From positions 2,949,723-3,013,722 of the forward strand of contig NZ_CP024636.1 of the NCBI RefSeq assembly GCF_009728735.1: a stretch of 64,000 nt of DNA. The letters run 5' to 3'. The notes under the pieces are model-generated. The model was not told the origin of the DNA. It did no database searches and saw only the letters and a list, made by a program, of their open reading frames with translations. Origin of the DNA: Pantoea phytobeneficialis (GTDB lineage: Bacteria; Pseudomonadota; Gammaproteobacteria; Enterobacterales; Enterobacteriaceae). Shown here in pieces: positions 17,156 to 26,385 of the stretch; the first letter of the stretch is position 1, and each line of letters begins with the position of its first letter. Position numbers and translations under genes: made by a program.

Positions 17156-18292
17156 ATGACCATCGGATCGGCTAAGTGGCTTGGACTGAGCTACTTCACC
17201 TACTTTTTCTGTTACGGCATCTACTTACCTTTCTGGAGCGTATGGCTCAAAGGTTTAGGATTGGATGCGGAAAAAATCGGTCTGATGATTGGTTGCGGCA
17301 TGGTGGCACGTTTTGTCGGCAGCTTGTTAATTGCTTCTCAGGTGAAAACCCCTTCCCATTTGATTCGCGCGCTACGCCTGCTGGCGCTGATGACCTGCCT
17401 GTTCGCGCTGGGATTTTGGCTCGGTGGCCAGTGGCTATGGCTGCTGTTGGTGATGATTGGCTTTAACCTGTTTTTTTCTCCGCTGGTGCCACTGAGTGAT
17501 GCGCTGGCCGCCACCTGGACACAGCAAATTGGCCTCGCCTATGGGCCGGTGCGTTTATGGGGATCGCTGGCGTTTGTGATTAGCTCGGCGTTGACCGGAA
17601 TGCTGGTCAGTGAGTACTCCTCGCAGGCGATTCTGGTGCTGCTCTCGGTCGGGGTGCTGGCGATGCTGTCCGGCATGATGTTGCCACCCAAAACGCAACC
17701 GCAGGGCGATGCACGCCAGGGGGCGAGTGGTGGCTGGTCTGCCTGGCGTAACCTGCTGCGGGAAAATGCCGTCTGGCGCTTTATGTTGTGTGTCACCCTG
17801 ATGCAGGGCGCACACGCCGCTTATTACAGCTTCAGTGCTATCTGGTGGCAGGAGTCTGGCTATTCAGCCAGCACCGTGGGGTATCTCTGGTCACTCGGAG
17901 TGGTGGCGGAAATTGTGGTCTTTGCCCTCAGCAACCGGCTATTTCGCCGCTGGACGGCGCGCGACCTGCTGCTGCTTTCCTGCGTGTGTGCGCTGGTACG
18001 CTGGACGTTACTTGGGGCCAGCACCGCATTGCCACTGCTGATTGTGGCGCAGATTCTGCACTGCGGCAGCTTCACCGTTTGCCATCTGGCGGCGATGCGC
18101 TTTATTGCGGCGCGTAAGGGCGCAGAGGTGATCCGTTTACAGTCGCTGTATTCGGCGCTGGCGATGGGCGGCGGCATTGCGGTGATGACCATGATTTGTG
18201 GCGTGCTGTTTACCCCTTTGCAGGGGCATCTGTTTTGGGTGATGGCGCTGGTGGCGTTGCCTGCCTTGTTCCTGCGCCCCCGTTCTGCTTAA
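17156..18292 (+). CDS. hcaT: 3-phenylpropionate-type MFS transporter HcaT
   Basis: 378-residue major facilitator superfamily protein with about 12 hydrophobic segments, beginning SYFTYFFCYGIYLPFWSVWLK-like sequence that is characteristic of the PPP/HcaT branch. In E. coli the product is annotated as a 3-phenylpropionate permease on genetic-context grounds. Here the hca dioxygenase genes are absent, so the substrate is open. The 3' end overlaps the convergent csiE gene by four bases, the same neighbour as in E. coli. Confidence 0.88.
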   Translation: MTIGSAKWLGLSYFTYFFCYGIYLPFWSVWLKGLGLDAEKIGLMIGCGMVARFVGSLLIASQVKTPSHLIRALRLLALMTCLFALGFWLGGQWLWLLLVMIGFNLFFSPLVPLSDALAATWTQQIGLAYGPVRLWGSLAFVISSALTGMLVSEYSSQAILVLLSVGVLAMLSGMMLPPKTQPQGDARQGASGGWSAWRNLLRENAVWRFMLCVTLMQGAHAAYYSFSAIWWQESGYSASTVGYLWSLGVVAEIVVFALSNRLFRRWTARDLLLLSCVCALVRWTLLGASTALPLLIVAQILHCGSFTVCHLAAMRFIAARKGAEVIRLQSLYSALAMGGGIAVMTMICGVLFTPLQGHLFWVMALVALPALFLRPRSA

Positions 18293-19560
18293 GACTCGAG
18301 TAACTGGCGAATACGCTGCTGCTGATGTTCGCTCAGCGGCAGCTCGGCGTGAATCAATGGCGGTGAAAACAGCGGCAGCGAGGTCGCATAAGGGGTAATC
18401 ACCAGCGCAATATCACGCGGCGCACCTTCCTGCCTGAATTGCAGCATATCCTGATAGGTGATGTTAATTGGCAGCAGCGTCAGCTCACGGATTTGCTGTT
18501 CCAGCAGTTGCTCCAGGCTGGCATCCTCGCCAGTCAGCAGCAGCACCTGTTTCTCCTGCAAGGCGCTCTCCTGCATCAACCAGGCACCGAACAACACCGC
18601 CACCAGGCTCACTTCTTCCGCACTGAAACGCGTGGCAAATTGCGCCGCAAAGTCATCGAGCGCGGCGCGGGTGGTGCGCAGCAAGCGTGGATAGAGCCGG
18701 GCGACATCCAGCGCCACGCTGTTATCAATACCGATGGCAAAATGGCTGCGGTCCAGCGCTTGCGCCAGATGGGTAAACAGTTGCTGCTTCAACTCTTCCT
18801 GATTACTGATTTGCGTCAGCGCCAGTTTTTCAAAGCGGATGATTAACGCTTCCACGGCCTGCATCAGGATTTGCGCCTGCGGATGCTGCAACTGCGTGCC
18901 ATCCGGCGCGTGAATCAGGCTAAACAGTAGCGTCCAGAAGTCGGCCTCGCTGGCATCGGGCGCGAGGTGGCAACGTTTTTGCCAGTGATGAATCACATCA
19001 TCGGCGGCCTCGCGCTCTGCCTTTTCGGCCAGCCAGGCACGCTGCGCATCGTTGAACAGCGCCATCTGCCGCTGGCACAGGGCATACTTCATGTAGATTT
19101 GCAGAAATAACCGATCGCGCTGACTAAAGTTCCGGTTGAGTCGCAGGCTACAATGCTGGATCAGCGCCTGTAAGTTGGTTTCATCCCACAGCGCTTTTTC
19201 GATTTTGAGCACCTTAAGGCGTTGACGCAGCACCGGGGCGAAGTGTTCACAAACAAAATCCTGCGACAGGCGCAGAGCGCGTCGCAACCAATGGAGCAGG
19301 CATAAACGCCTGTCCAACTCCGTTCCATGTACGCGAAAGCTACCATCGACCATCTGGTGTAGTTCCAGTTGATGATAACGCTGTATCTCGTCACTGACAT
19401 CCGCGATATCCTGTCGGGCGACAACAGGGTCCACGCCATTTAACTGGCAGAGCTTTTCAAGCGTCAGCGCGGGAGCGGGCAGAAACAGCAGCAGTAGCAG
19501 ATGGCAGCGACGTTGGGAACGGCTGAAGAGTGGTGCAGAGGAGGTTGCAGAACTCATCAA
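18289..19560 (-). CDS. csiE: Stationary-phase inducible protein CsiE
   Basis: 423-residue PRD-containing protein. The N-terminal region resembles a degenerate helix-turn-helix (QRRCHLLLLLFLPAPALTLEKLCQLNGVDP) followed by two regions similar to PTS regulation domains, with HFAIGIDNSVALDVARLYPRLLRTTRAAL and LVAVLFGAWLMQE matching E. coli CsiE. E. coli csiE is induced in stationary phase by cAMP-CRP and RpoS, and its molecular role is unknown. MM at the start leaves two adjacent ATG choices. It is adjacent to hcaT in both genomes. Confidence 0.9.
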   Translation of the reverse strand: MMSSATSSAPLFSRSQRRCHLLLLLFLPAPALTLEKLCQLNGVDPVVARQDIADVSDEIQRYHQLELHQMVDGSFRVHGTELDRRLCLLHWLRRALRLSQDFVCEHFAPVLRQRLKVLKIEKALWDETNLQALIQHCSLRLNRNFSQRDRLFLQIYMKYALCQRQMALFNDAQRAWLAEKAEREAADDVIHHWQKRCHLAPDASEADFWTLLFSLIHAPDGTQLQHPQAQILMQAVEALIIRFEKLALTQISNQEELKQQLFTHLAQALDRSHFAIGIDNSVALDVARLYPRLLRTTRAALDDFAAQFATRFSAEEVSLVAVLFGAWLMQESALQEKQVLLLTGEDASLEQLLEQQIRELTLLPINITYQDMLQFRQEGAPRDIALVITPYATSLPLFSPPLIHAELPLSEHQQQRIRQLLES

Positions 19561-19714
19561 TAGTCATTCCAGTAGGTCATTTTTGAGCTAAGAATAGCCA
19601 ACTCCGCGCGGTAACCCTGCACTTTGTCGTGACTTTTATTCAGAGCTTTAAAGCGGGTCACAGTTTTTCTGGACCACTGGAATCTGAACCTTTTAATTGT
19701 TACTTTATAACGTT

Positions 19715-20341
19715 ATGAAAATTGCGCTTTTTACCCTGATGCTGTTGGTCAGTCACATGGCCTGGTCACATCCACACAGTTTTATTGATATGAAAACCGA
19801 GCTTCTGACCGACAATGACCATCTTACCGGCTTCAAAATGGTCTGGACCATGGACGAGATCACCTCTGCCGATCTGCTGTACGATGCCGGTAAAGCCGAG
19901 CCGGGCAGCGTGGTGTGGAAAAAACTGGCGGCGCAGGTGATGGCCAATGTGTTGGGTCAGCACTATTTCACCGAAGTGTGGCAGGGGAAAAATCGGGTGA
20001 AATTCCTCAATCTGCCAAAGGAGTACCAGCTATCGCGCAACGGTAACAAAGCGGTGCTGGAGTTCATTTTGCCTCTGGGCGAACCGCAATCTCTGAGTAA
20101 CACGCAGTACCGCATTCTCACCTTTGATCCGAGCTACTTTGTCGATATGTATTACGACAACGCTCTGGCGCTCACTCTGCCGGACGCGCTGAAATCGCGC
20201 TGCCAGCTGGATTTACACACACCAAAACCGGATGACTCGCTGAAACAATACGCGTTGTCGCTGGATAAAGCCGATGCGCCGCCAGAGGATATGGATCTGG
20301 GGCAGCAGTTCGCGCAGACGGTAACGCTGACATGTCATTAA
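19715..20341 (+). CDS. DUF1007 family periplasmic protein, ZevA-like
   Basis: 208-residue protein with a Sec signal peptide (about 1-19, ending MAWS) and an immediate HPHSFIDM metal-ligand-like motif, typical of DUF1007. In Haemophilus the homologue ZevA works with ZevB in zinc handling. The gene overlaps the following NicO-type permease by 10 bp, the same pair arrangement. A TTG start 18 bases upstream is possible but the ATG precedes a clean signal peptide. The exported metal (zinc, nickel or cobalt) is not resolved. Confidence 0.8.
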   Translation: MKIALFTLMLLVSHMAWSHPHSFIDMKTELLTDNDHLTGFKMVWTMDEITSADLLYDAGKAEPGSVVWKKLAAQVMANVLGQHYFTEVWQGKNRVKFLNLPKEYQLSRNGNKAVLEFILPLGEPQSLSNTQYRILTFDPSYFVDMYYDNALALTLPDALKSRCQLDLHTPKPDDSLKQYALSLDKADAPPEDMDLGQQFAQTVTLTCH

Positions 20342-21312
20342 TTTCCCTGCCTTCCGGGTCCCGCCGTTTATGGCCGCTATGGTTGCTGGCGTTGGTGCTG
20401 CTGCTGGCGGCTGGCATGGTGTGGCAATTCTGGCCGCAAATCCTGCTACAAAGCGTGCTGTGGCAAAAAGTCTTAAATCGCGAGATGACGCAACTGCTAC
20501 AACAGGTGGCGGAGCAACCCCACCAGGCGGGGGTGACCCTGATGCTGTTTAGTCTGGCTTATGGTGTGCTGCATGCCCTGGGCCCCGGTCACGGTAAAGT
20601 GGTGATCAGTACCTTCCTCGCGACCCATCCGGCGCGCCTGAAAACCAGTATGAGGCTGACGTTGCTGGCGGCATTGTTGCAGGGGGGCGTGGCGATCGGT
20701 CTGGTGACGGTGATGCTGGTGGTGCTACAAACCTCATCGCGCACCCTGCATCTGGGTAGCTACTGGCTGGAGAAGGGCAGTTACCTGCTGGTGATGGCAT
20801 TGGGAATTTGGGTTGGATGGCGTGCGATCCGCGCCTTGCGGGCGGCGTTAAAACCGGTGCCGAAAATGCAGATCCATGCTATCCGCCCTCACCATCAGCA
20901 TGATGACAACTGCGGCTGTGGCCATGCTCACTTGCCGAGTGCAGCACAGATGGAACAAGCCGTTAGCGGCAAAACGCAGGCGCTGGTGGTGTTCTCGATG
21001 GGGCTACGTCCTTGCTCGGGGGCCATTATGATGTTGCTGTTTGCCAAAGTGATTGATGTGTATCTCTGGGGAGTGGCCTCGGCGATTGCGATGGCGATGG
21101 GCACGGCGGTGACCGTATCGGCGATGGGATTGTTGGTGCAGCGTTCGCGTAAACTGGCGGAGAAACTGGGCAGTGCCAGTGCGACAGCGCAAGGGGTGAA
21201 AGTGTTGATGCCATTGCTGGCGTTAGTCGGCAGCGTGGTCTTACTGGTCGCGGGGGCGTTACTGTGGCAAAGCGCCCAGCCGATGATGAGCAGCGGCCTG
21301 CGGCCATTTTAA
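20332..21312 (+). CDS. NicO-family nickel/cobalt/zinc export permease, ZevB/RcnA-like
   Basis: 326-residue inner-membrane protein with about six hydrophobic segments. LGPGHGKVVISTFL contains the conserved HGK motif of the family and GLRPCSGAIMMLLFA the conserved cysteine motif. A cytoplasmic loop (about 185-205) is histidine and cysteine rich (HHQHDDNCGCGHAH), suited to metal binding. It is coupled to the ZevA-like gene, which distinguishes it from RcnA that pairs with RcnB. A palindromic hairpin follows before the convergent suhB. Confidence 0.85.
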   Translation: MSLISLPSGSRRLWPLWLLALVLLLAAGMVWQFWPQILLQSVLWQKVLNREMTQLLQQVAEQPHQAGVTLMLFSLAYGVLHALGPGHGKVVISTFLATHPARLKTSMRLTLLAALLQGGVAIGLVTVMLVVLQTSSRTLHLGSYWLEKGSYLLVMALGIWVGWRAIRALRAALKPVPKMQIHAIRPHHQHDDNCGCGHAHLPSAAQMEQAVSGKTQALVVFSMGLRPCSGAIMMLLFAKVIDVYLWGVASAIAMAMGTAVTVSAMGLLVQRSRKLAEKLGSASATAQGVKVLMPLLALVGSVVLLVAGALLWQSAQPMMSSGLRPF

Positions 21313-21326
21313 CCATCGACCATAAC

Positions 21327-21354
21327 GTAACGGCGCAATAAATCGCGCCGTTAC
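21327..21354. repeat. Compact REP-like palindrome
   Basis: GTAACGGCGC and GCGCCGTTAC are perfect 10-bp arms around an 8-base AT-rich loop. It is related to the REP arms elsewhere but folded as one short hairpin. It lies between two convergent genes and may help end or stabilise both transcripts. Confidence 0.75.
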
Positions 21355-21365
21355 GGGAAAAGCAA

Positions 21366-22169
21366 TTAACGCTTCAACGCTTCGCTCAGTTCGTCACGCA
21401 TGGTGGACAGCAGCGCTTTCACCACACGCGGATTACCGGCAACGATGTTACCTGACATCAGGTAGCCATGACCGCCAGTAAAGTCAGTTACCAGGCCGCC
21501 CGCTTCGCGTACCAGCAGTTCACCGGCAGCGAAATCCCACGGTTTCAGACCAATTTCGAAATAGCCATCTACACGACCCGCAGCCACGTAAGCCAGGTCC
21601 AGTGCCGCAGAACCGGTACGACGGAAGTCAGCACACTGGGTAAACAGTTTGCCCACCACATTGATATAAGACTGAGAGTGCTGCTTCAGTTTGAACGGGA
21701 AGCCGGTCGCCAGAATGGTGCCATCCAGATCGCGAGCGGTGCTGCCGCGCAGACGGTAGCCGTTCAACTGAGTGCCCTGACCGCGTACAGCGGTGAACAG
21801 TTCATTACGCATTGGATCGTAAACCACCGCAACTTCGGTGCGACCTTTAATGCGCACAGCGATAGAAACGGAGAAGTGAGGGAGGCGTTTGATAAAGTTG
21901 GTGGTGCCATCCAGCGGATCGATTACCCATTGAATGTCCTGATCGTCACCCGTCAGCTCACCGCTTTCTTCGGTGATGATGGTGTGTTGCGGGTATGACT
22001 TGCGAATCACTTCGACAATCAGACGTTCTGCGTCACGGTCAACATTAGTAACGAAGTCGTTGCTGCCTTTCTGGCTGGCTTCGACAGCGTCCGGGGTTTC
22101 ATAATTCTTTGCAATTAAATTTCCGGCCTTGCGCGCAGCGCGCACGGCGATGTTGAGCATCGGATGCAT
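21366..22169 (-). CDS. suhB: Inositol-1-monophosphatase / Nus factor SuhB
   Basis: 267-residue member of the inositol monophosphatase family. Metal-binding motifs EESGE and WVIDPLDGTTNFIKRLPHFSVSI and the C-terminal KPWDFAAGELLVREAGG are intact. In E. coli the main role is in the rRNA antitermination complex with NusA/B/E/G, and it hydrolyses inositol phosphates. It is divergent from trmJ as in E. coli. The intergenic region of about 118 bp must carry both promoters. Confidence 0.96.
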   Translation of the reverse strand: MHPMLNIAVRAARKAGNLIAKNYETPDAVEASQKGSNDFVTNVDRDAERLIVEVIRKSYPQHTIITEESGELTGDDQDIQWVIDPLDGTTNFIKRLPHFSVSIAVRIKGRTEVAVVYDPMRNELFTAVRGQGTQLNGYRLRGSTARDLDGTILATGFPFKLKQHSQSYINVVGKLFTQCADFRRTGSAALDLAYVAAGRVDGYFEIGLKPWDFAAGELLVREAGGLVTDFTGGHGYLMSGNIVAGNPRVVKALLSTMRDELSEALKR

Positions 22170-22287
22170 CGGTATCTCTCGCTGGATGTTAAAGAACAGG
22201 GAAAACGGCGCGGAGTATAGCAGCGCATTCGGTAAATGTCCTGTTTTATGTTAGCATCGCGCCATCATTTTCTTACCTGCTTCTATT

Positions 22288-23031
22288 ATGCTGCAAAATA
22301 TCCGAATTGTACTGGTGGAAACCTCCCACACCGGCAACATGGGCTCGGTAGCCCGTGCCATGAAAACCATGGGTTTGAGCAATCTGTATCTGGTCAACCC
22401 GTTGGTCAAACCTGATTCTCAGGCCATCTCTCTCGCCGCAGGTGCCAGCGATGTGATCGGCAATGCGCAGATCGTGGACACCCTCGATGAGGCGATTGCG
22501 GGTTGTAGCCTGGTGGTTGGCACCAGCGCACGTTCGCGTTCTTTGCCGTGGCCGATGCTGGATTCGCGTGAATGCGGTATCAAAAGTGTCGAAGAGGGGC
22601 AGCAGGCACCGGTCGCGCTGGTGTTTGGCCGTGAGCGTGTTGGCCTGACCAATGAAGAGTTGCAGAAGTGCCACTATCACGTCGCGATTCAGGCGAACCC
22701 GGAATACAGTTCGCTGAACCTCGCGATGGCGGTACAGATCATCGCTTACGAGGTGCGTATGGCCTGGCTGGATGCGCAGGAAAAAGCTACGCCGCAGCCA
22801 CAGTTTGAAGAGTCCCCTTATCCGCTGGTCGATGATCTGGAGCGTTTTTATCAGCATATGGAACAGATGATGCTGAACAGCGGCTTTATCCGTGAAGGCA
22901 ATCCCGGTCAGGTGATGAGCAAACTGCGTCGCTTGTACACCCGCGCGCGCCCGGAACGCGATGAGCTGAATATTCTGCGTGGCATGCTGGCGTCGTTTGA
23001 AAAACGTAAAGGTAGTGAGGGTAATAGTTGA
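22288..23031 (+). CDS. trmJ: tRNA (cytidine/uridine-32 2'-O)-methyltransferase TrmJ
   Basis: 247-residue SPOUT-class methyltransferase that methylates the ribose at position 32 of several tRNAs. The N-terminus [26 protein letters not shown], the [17 protein letters not shown] motif and [12 protein letters not shown] are the three SPOUT knot motifs. The C-terminal extension is helical. The stop codon lies inside the first of three tandem repeats that form the iscR promoter, so trmJ and iscR regulation are physically interleaved. Confidence 0.95.
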   Translation: MLQNIRIVLVETSHTGNMGSVARAMKTMGLSNLYLVNPLVKPDSQAISLAAGASDVIGNAQIVDTLDEAIAGCSLVVGTSARSRSLPWPMLDSRECGIKSVEEGQQAPVALVFGRERVGLTNEELQKCHYHVAIQANPEYSSLNLAMAVQIIAYEVRMAWLDAQEKATPQPQFEESPYPLVDDLERFYQHMEQMMLNSGFIREGNPGQVMSKLRRLYTRARPERDELNILRGMLASFEKRKGSEGNS

Positions 23032-23097
23032 GTAAATTGCTTGGTTAAATAGTTGAGCAAATTACTTGGTTAAATAGTTGACCAATTTACTCAGGAA
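23023..23097 (+). promoter_or_regulatory. Three tandem 25-bp repeats: iscR promoter and IscR-site array
   Basis: Units at 23023-23047, 23048-23072 and 23073-23097 each begin AATAGTTGA. Units 1 and 2 differ at only 2 of 25 positions. Unit 3 diverges in its middle (ACCAATTTACTC). The 25-bp length and ATAGTTGAC start fit the type 1 IscR binding site. TTGACC at 23078-23083 in unit 3 is the probable -35 box; no clear -10 was identified. Confidence 0.75.
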
Positions 23098-23164
23098 TGT
23101 CAGACTAGCGGCCATTCATCAGATACCCGCCGATAACCGACGGACGCTTACGAGGTTGTATGCT

Positions 23165-23662
23165 ATGAGACTGACATCCAAAGGACGTTATGCCGTTACC
23201 GCTATGCTGGACGTTGCCCTGCACTCGCACGAGGGGCCGGTGCCGCTGGCTGACATTTCTGAGCGTCAGGGCATTTCGCTCTCCTATCTGGAGCAGTTAT
23301 TCTCGCGTCTGCGTAAGCACGGTTTGGTTGCCAGTGTCCGTGGTCCGGGCGGCGGTTATCTGTTAGGTAAAGATGCTGGCGCGATTGCCGTAGGTGCGGT
23401 GATTACCGCCGTTGACGAATCCGTTGATGCCACCAAATGCCAGGGCAAAGAAGGTTGCCAGGGCGGTGAACGTTGCCTGACTCACGTTCTGTGGCGTGAC
23501 CTGAGCGAACGCATCAGCGAATTCCTCAACAACATCACTCTGGCAGAACTGGTCAACAACCAGGAAATTCTGGATGTTGCTGACCGTCAAAACGCCATCG
23601 ACAATCGTCGCTTCCAGACTCACCGCGTGCAGGAAACCATCAACGTTAACCTGCGTGCGTAA
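23165..23662 (+). CDS. iscR: Iron-sulfur cluster transcriptional regulator IscR
   Basis: 165-residue Rrf2-family regulator. The winged helix includes [20 protein letters not shown] and [32 protein letters not shown]. The [2Fe-2S] ligands Cys92, Cys98, Cys104 and His107 are all present. Holo-IscR represses its own operon and apo-IscR activates suf in E. coli. An earlier in-frame start at 23078 would place 29 extra residues inside the promoter, so the family start [11 protein letters not shown] was chosen. It leads a reduced operon of only iscR and iscS, so autoregulation here would no longer sense the full Isc pathway it encodes. Confidence 0.96.
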   Translation: MRLTSKGRYAVTAMLDVALHSHEGPVPLADISERQGISLSYLEQLFSRLRKHGLVASVRGPGGGYLLGKDAGAIAVGAVITAVDESVDATKCQGKEGCQGGERCLTHVLWRDLSERISEFLNNITLAELVNNQEILDVADRQNAIDNRRFQTHRVQETINVNLRA

Positions 23663-23676
23663 TCCGCTCTCTTTCG

Positions 23677-23702
23677 GCCTTTCCTGCTAAGGCAGGGAAG
23701 GC
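23677..23702 (+). other. Intercistronic hairpin between iscR and iscS
   Basis: GCCTTTCCTGC and GCAGGGAAGGC form an 11-bp stem (one G-U pair) with a four-base loop and no T-run. E. coli has a structured iscR-iscS intercistronic region that protects iscR mRNA after RyhB-directed decay, and this hairpin is in the same place. Confidence 0.65.
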
Positions 23703-23751
23703 TGAATCATGCTATAACGTCGTATGATTTTTTATACGGAGCTTTAGCGCA

Positions 23752-24924
23752 ATGAAATTACCGATCTACCTGGATTACGCGGCAACGACGCCTGCGGATC
23801 CGCGTGTCGCCACCAGAATGATGCAGTTTCTCACCCTGGATGGCACGTTCGGTAACCCCGCTTCCCGTTCTCACCGATTTGGCTGGCAGGCTGAAGAAGC
23901 CGTTGATGTGGCACGCAACCAGGTTGCGGAGCTGGTCAATGCCGATCCGCGTGAAATCGTTTTTACTTCCGGCGCGACTGAAGCTGATAACCTCGCCATC
24001 AAAGGTGCGGCACAGTGCCATCAGGCGCGCGGCAAACACGTCATTACCAGTCAGACCGAACACAAAGCGGTGCTCGACAGTTGTCAGCAACTGGAGCGCG
24101 AAGGGTTTGAGGTCACTTATTTGCAACCCGGCCGTGATGGCATCGTGACTCCCGACATGTTGGCTGCGGCGCTGCGTGACGACACGGTGCTGGTTTCGTT
24201 GATGCATGTAAATAATGAAACCGGCGTAATTCAGGATATCGCCGCGCTTGGCGCTTTGTGTCGCCAACGTGACATCCTGTTCCATGTCGACGCCACGCAA
24301 AGTGTGGGTAAGTTGCCCATTGATGTCAGTGTCCTGCCGGTGGATTTGATGTCCTTCTCGGCACACAAAATTTATGGCCCGAAAGGTATCGGCGCGCTCT
24401 GGGTTCGTCGCAAACCGCGTTTGCAGATTGATGCGCAAATGCATGGCGGCGGTCATGAGCGCGGCATGCGTTCGGGTACATTGCCGGTGCACCAGATTGT
24501 CGGCATGGGCGAAGCCTATCGCATTGCGCGTGAAGAGATGAGCAGCGAAGTTGCGCGACTAGCGGCACTGCGTCAGCGCTTGTGGCAGGGCATCAGCGCG
24601 CTGAGCGATGTCACGCTGAATGGATCGCTGGAGCAGGGCGCACCAAATATCCTCAATATCAGTTTTGCCCACGTTGAAGGTGAATCGTTGATTATGGCGC
24701 TGAAAGATCTGGCGCTCTCTTCCGGTTCCGCCTGTACCTCGGCCAGCCTCGAACCCTCTTATGTGCTACGCGCGATGGGCGTTGAGCAGGAGCTGGCACA
24801 CAGCTCACTGCGTTTTTCGCTAGGACGCTTTACCACCGAAGAGGAAATTGATTACGCCATTGAGCTGGTCAACAAAGCGGTAACCCGTCTGCGGGCGCTG
24901 ATGCCTGCGGCAAATTCTCGCTAA
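23752..24924 (+). CDS. iscS: Cysteine desulfurase IscS with truncated C-terminus
   Basis: 390-residue PLP enzyme that takes sulfur from cysteine. PLP lysine [12 protein letters not shown] (Lys206) and active-site Cys328 in [15 protein letters not shown] are present, and the alignment with E. coli IscS (404 residues) is gap-free until residue 385. After TRLRALMP the E. coli tail of 19 residues (LWEMYKQGVDL... ) is replaced by five (AANSR). That tail is known to contribute to IscU binding. Directly downstream is pepB: iscU, iscA, hscB, hscA, fdx and iscX are absent at this locus. The enzyme can still serve tRNA thiolation and other sulfur acceptors. It is intact apart from the tail and looks under selection. 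Confidence 0.93.
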   Translation: MKLPIYLDYAATTPADPRVATRMMQFLTLDGTFGNPASRSHRFGWQAEEAVDVARNQVAELVNADPREIVFTSGATEADNLAIKGAAQCHQARGKHVITSQTEHKAVLDSCQQLEREGFEVTYLQPGRDGIVTPDMLAAALRDDTVLVSLMHVNNETGVIQDIAALGALCRQRDILFHVDATQSVGKLPIDVSVLPVDLMSFSAHKIYGPKGIGALWVRRKPRLQIDAQMHGGGHERGMRSGTLPVHQIVGMGEAYRIAREEMSSEVARLAALRQRLWQGISALSDVTLNGSLEQGAPNILNISFAHVEGESLIMALKDLALSSGSACTSASLEPSYVLRAMGVEQELAHSSLRFSLGRFTTEEEIDYAIELVNKAVTRLRALMPAANSR

Positions 24925-24941
24925 TTATCGTTTAACAGCAT

Positions 24942-24964
24942 CCTTCCGCCGGTCTGGCGGAAGG
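24942..24964 (+). other. Perfect hairpin between iscS and pepB
   Basis: CCTTCCGCC and GGCGGAAGG are perfect 9-bp arms with a 5-base loop, without a T-run. It lies exactly at the junction where six isc genes are missing, and may be a transcript-processing structure or attenuator. Confidence 0.6.
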
Positions 24965-24992
24965 TGATAACTCACGCATACGGAGCCTCGCG

Positions 24993-26279
24993 ATGACAAC
25001 ACAACCGATGACGATTACGCTCAGCTCCCAAGCCGCCGACGCGCGCTGGGGTGACAAAGCGTTGCTGAGCAGCAATGACAGTGGCATGACGATTCATCTC
25101 ACCGGCGCAGATGTGCTGCTGAGTATTCAACGCGCGGCGCGCAAACTCGATGGTCAGGGTATTCGCCATGTCGCCTTAAGCGGCGAAAGCTGGGATCTGG
25201 AGAAATGCTGGGCGTTCTGGCAGGGCTACCGTGGCCCGAAAGGATCACGTCAGGTGGAATGGCCGACCCTGAGCGAGCAGGATCAGAACGAATTTGATCG
25301 TCGCCTGAAGATCGTGGATTGGGTACGTAACACCATCAACCTGCCTGCTGAAGATCTCAGCCCGGAGCAACTGGCGCACAGCGCGATTGATCTGATTTCT
25401 GCTGTCGGCGGCGACGCAGTGAGCTATCGCATCACCAAGGGTGAGGATTTGCGCGAGCAAGGTTATCTCGGCATTCATACCGTTGGTCGTGGCTCAACCC
25501 GCGCACCGGTTCTGCTGGCGCTGGATTTCAATCCGGGCGGTGACGAAAATACCCCGGTTTATGCTTGCCTGGTGGGTAAAGGCATCACCTTTGATACCGG
25601 TGGTTACAGCCTGAAGCAGAGCGGCTTTATGGACTCGATGAAGTCCGATATGGGCGGGGCAGCAACGGTTACTGGCGCACTGGCGCTGGCGATCTCGCGC
25701 GGTCTGAATAAACGCGTGAAGCTGTACCTGTGCTGTGCCGACAACATGGTCAGCGGCAATGCGTTCCGTCTTGGCGATATCATTCGTTACCGCAACGGCA
25801 AAACCGTTGAAGTGATGAACACCGACGCGGAAGGGCGTCTGGTGCTGGCCGATGGCCTGATTGACGCCAGCGAGCAGAAGCCGGAACTGTTGATTGACGC
25901 AGCAACCCTGACCGGTGCAGCCAAAACTGCGCTCGGTAACGATTACCACGCGCTGTTCACTTTTGATGACGTGTTGGCGCAATCGCTGCTGGGTAGCGCG
26001 GCCAGTGAAAACGAAGCCTTCTGGCGTCTGCCGTTGGCGGAGTTCCACCGCAGCCATCTGCCGTCAAACTTTGCTGATCTCAATAACATCGCCAGCCCGG
26101 CACACTCCGCCGGTGCCAGCAGCGCGGCCGCGTTTCTGTCGCACTTCGTCAGTCAATATCAACAGGGCTGGCTGCATATCGACTGCTCAGCGACCTACCG
26201 CAAAAGCGCGGTTGATCAATGGTCAGCAGGCGCAACCGGCCTCGGGGTTCGCACCATCGCGAACTTGTTACTGAAATAA
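24993..26279 (+). CDS. pepB: Peptidase B (M17 leucyl aminopeptidase family)
   Basis: 428-residue cytoplasmic aminopeptidase. It carries the M17 active-site block [14 protein letters not shown], metal ligands in [16 protein letters not shown] and DMGGAATV. Length and N-terminus ([15 protein letters not shown]) fit PepB, not the longer PepA. In E. coli it follows iscX; here it follows iscS after 68 bp. A REP element separates it from sseB. Confidence 0.95.
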   Translation: MTTQPMTITLSSQAADARWGDKALLSSNDSGMTIHLTGADVLLSIQRAARKLDGQGIRHVALSGESWDLEKCWAFWQGYRGPKGSRQVEWPTLSEQDQNEFDRRLKIVDWVRNTINLPAEDLSPEQLAHSAIDLISAVGGDAVSYRITKGEDLREQGYLGIHTVGRGSTRAPVLLALDFNPGGDENTPVYACLVGKGITFDTGGYSLKQSGFMDSMKSDMGGAATVTGALALAISRGLNKRVKLYLCCADNMVSGNAFRLGDIIRYRNGKTVEVMNTDAEGRLVLADGLIDASEQKPELLIDAATLTGAAKTALGNDYHALFTFDDVLAQSLLGSAASENEAFWRLPLAEFHRSHLPSNFADLNNIASPAHSAGASSAAAFLSHFVSQYQQGWLHIDCSATYRKSAVDQWSAGATGLGVRTIANLLLK

Positions 26280-26300
26280 TGTCCCGTTAAGGCACATTAC

Positions 26301-26346
26301 GTAGCGGCGCGGGTTTGAAAATGACGCGCGATAAATCGCGCCGCTA
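26301..26346. repeat. REPIN-type inverted repeat, left arm shortened
   Basis: Left arm GTAGCGGCGCG (26301-26311) and full right arm (26325-26346) in inverted orientation. It lies 3' of pepB and 40 bp before sseB, so it may affect their relative expression. Confidence 0.75.
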
Positions 26347-26385
26347 CGGAGCAGTGCAGACACGTATTTTTGGAAAAACCAAACC

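Noticed and set aside
23078..23164. N-terminal extension of IscR by 29 residues.
   Set aside because: The extension lies within the promoter repeats and leader; the family start MRLTSKGRY and position of the regulator sequences argue for 23165.
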